Below, piece after piece: positions 23,655-23,992 of a stretch of DNA of 23,992 nt. The stretch comes from AWTP1-13 sp035550075. GTDB taxonomy: Bacteria; Pseudomonadota; Alphaproteobacteria; Rhizobiales; Hyphomicrobiaceae. The number at the start of each line of letters is the position of its first letter. Within the stretch, counting starts at the first letter, position 1. The stretch lies in assembly GCA_035550075.1 (NCBI GenBank), contig DASZQG010000193.1, positions 1 through 23,992 on the forward strand. The letters run 5' to 3'. Position numbers and translations under genes: made by a program. The notes under the pieces were generated by a model. That model did no database searches. It saw only the letters and a program-made list of their open reading frames with translations, and was not told where the DNA came from.

Positions 23655-23992
23655 TCACAGGCTCAGACGCTCGCGGCGAATTTCGTACAGCATGAGGCCG
23701 GTGGCGACGGCGAGGTTAAGCGAATCCAGCGCGCCGGCCATCGGGATCTTGACCAAGCGCGAACACAGCCCAGCCAGCTCGGCAGACAGCCCCGGCCCCT
23801 CGCTGCCCATCAGCAGCACGGTTGGCGCGCGGTAGCGGACTTTGCGGAAATCATCGCCGGCGTCCAAGTGCGTGCCGACGATGTCGCCCGCGTGCTGCGA
23901 CGCCCAGGCCAGGAACGCCTCGCCGGTCATGCGGGCCAGCGGCACATTGAATACGGAGCCCATCGTCGCGCGCACGCTCTCGCGCGCATACG
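23655..23992 (-). CDS. TrmH/SpoU-family RNA 2'-O-methyltransferase, C-terminal part
   Basis: The gene enters the window from the right, so only about the last 112 residues are seen. These carry the three SPOUT motifs near their usual order: ARESVRATMGSVFNVPLAR (motif 1), LLMGSEGPGLSAEL (motif 2) and IPMAGALDSLNLAVATGLMLYEI (motif 3), forming the knotted AdoMet-binding site. Such enzymes methylate ribose 2'-OH in tRNA or 23S rRNA; the exact target cannot be set without the N-terminal part. The ATG at 23975 is an internal codon. Its stop faces that of the bactofilin gene. Confidence 0.93.
   Translation of the reverse strand, partial: YARESVRATMGSVFNVPLARMTGEAFLAWASQHAGDIVGTHLDAGDDFRKVRYRAPTVLLMGSEGPGLSAELAGLCSRLVKIPMAGALDSLNLAVATGLMLYEIRRERLSL

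Noticed and set aside
1..23992. tRNA genes, CRISPR arrays, insertion sequences, prophage or toxin-antitoxin loci
   Set aside because: No T-loop-like GTTCRANYC with matching cloverleaf, no regularly spaced repeats and no transposase, integrase or recognisable toxin was found by eye.

Overview
The window is GC-rich, densely coded chromosomal DNA from an alphaproteobacterium, most likely a Rhizobiales member. The clues are the serC-serA order with a structured serC leader, a Rhizobiales-style SUF operon led by an IscR-type Rrf2 gene and containing sufT, an Irr-box (iron control element) look-alike in front of that operon, and a bactofilin divergent from a large AsmA-like protein. All of this reads as core genome. 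I saw no tRNA, rRNA, insertion sequence, phage gene or CRISPR array.

Layout, left to right. 1-434: C-terminal part of an EamA/DMT transporter (+). 454-5162 (all -): in transcription order serC, serA, then a secreted DUF4139 protein; a structured leader precedes serC and a palindromic REP-like element sits between serC and serA. 5344-6696 (-): glmM. 6873-14236 (all -): the iron-sulfur operon, in transcription order iscR, a NifS/IscS-type desulfurase, sufB, a small DUF4926-like gene, sufC, sufD, sufS, sufT. 14488-15153 (+): an alpha/beta hydrolase divergent from the suf operon. 15162-16265 (-): anmK. 16369-17622 (+): tyrS. 17632-19043 (-): an OsmC-family protein followed by an aldo/keto reductase. 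19187-22864 (-): a large AsmA/YhdP-like protein. 23139-23630 (+): a bactofilin. 23655-23992 (-): C-terminal part of a TrmH/SpoU RNA methyltransferase. No intergenic stretch exceeds 300 bases; the longest are 22865-23138 and 14237-14487.

How the parts work together. SufS (with the second desulfurase) takes sulfur from cysteine, SufBCD is the scaffold complex, SufT helps mature clusters, and IscR probably senses cluster status. The operon's control region has a sigma70-like promoter, an IscR-type half-site at the -35 and an Irr-box-like palindrome just downstream of the -10, implying joint control by iron/heme and cluster status. SerA and SerC are successive enzymes of serine synthesis, which in turn feeds cysteine. 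GlmM makes glucosamine-1-phosphate for peptidoglycan and LPS, and AnmK recycles peptidoglycan sugars.

The window is mostly well-understood housekeeping DNA and I do not see a clear novel multi-gene system. The items most worth a second look are the small DUF4926-like gene inside the suf operon, the composite Irr/IscR control region, the serC leader, and a near-perfect 17-bp dyad upstream of glmM.
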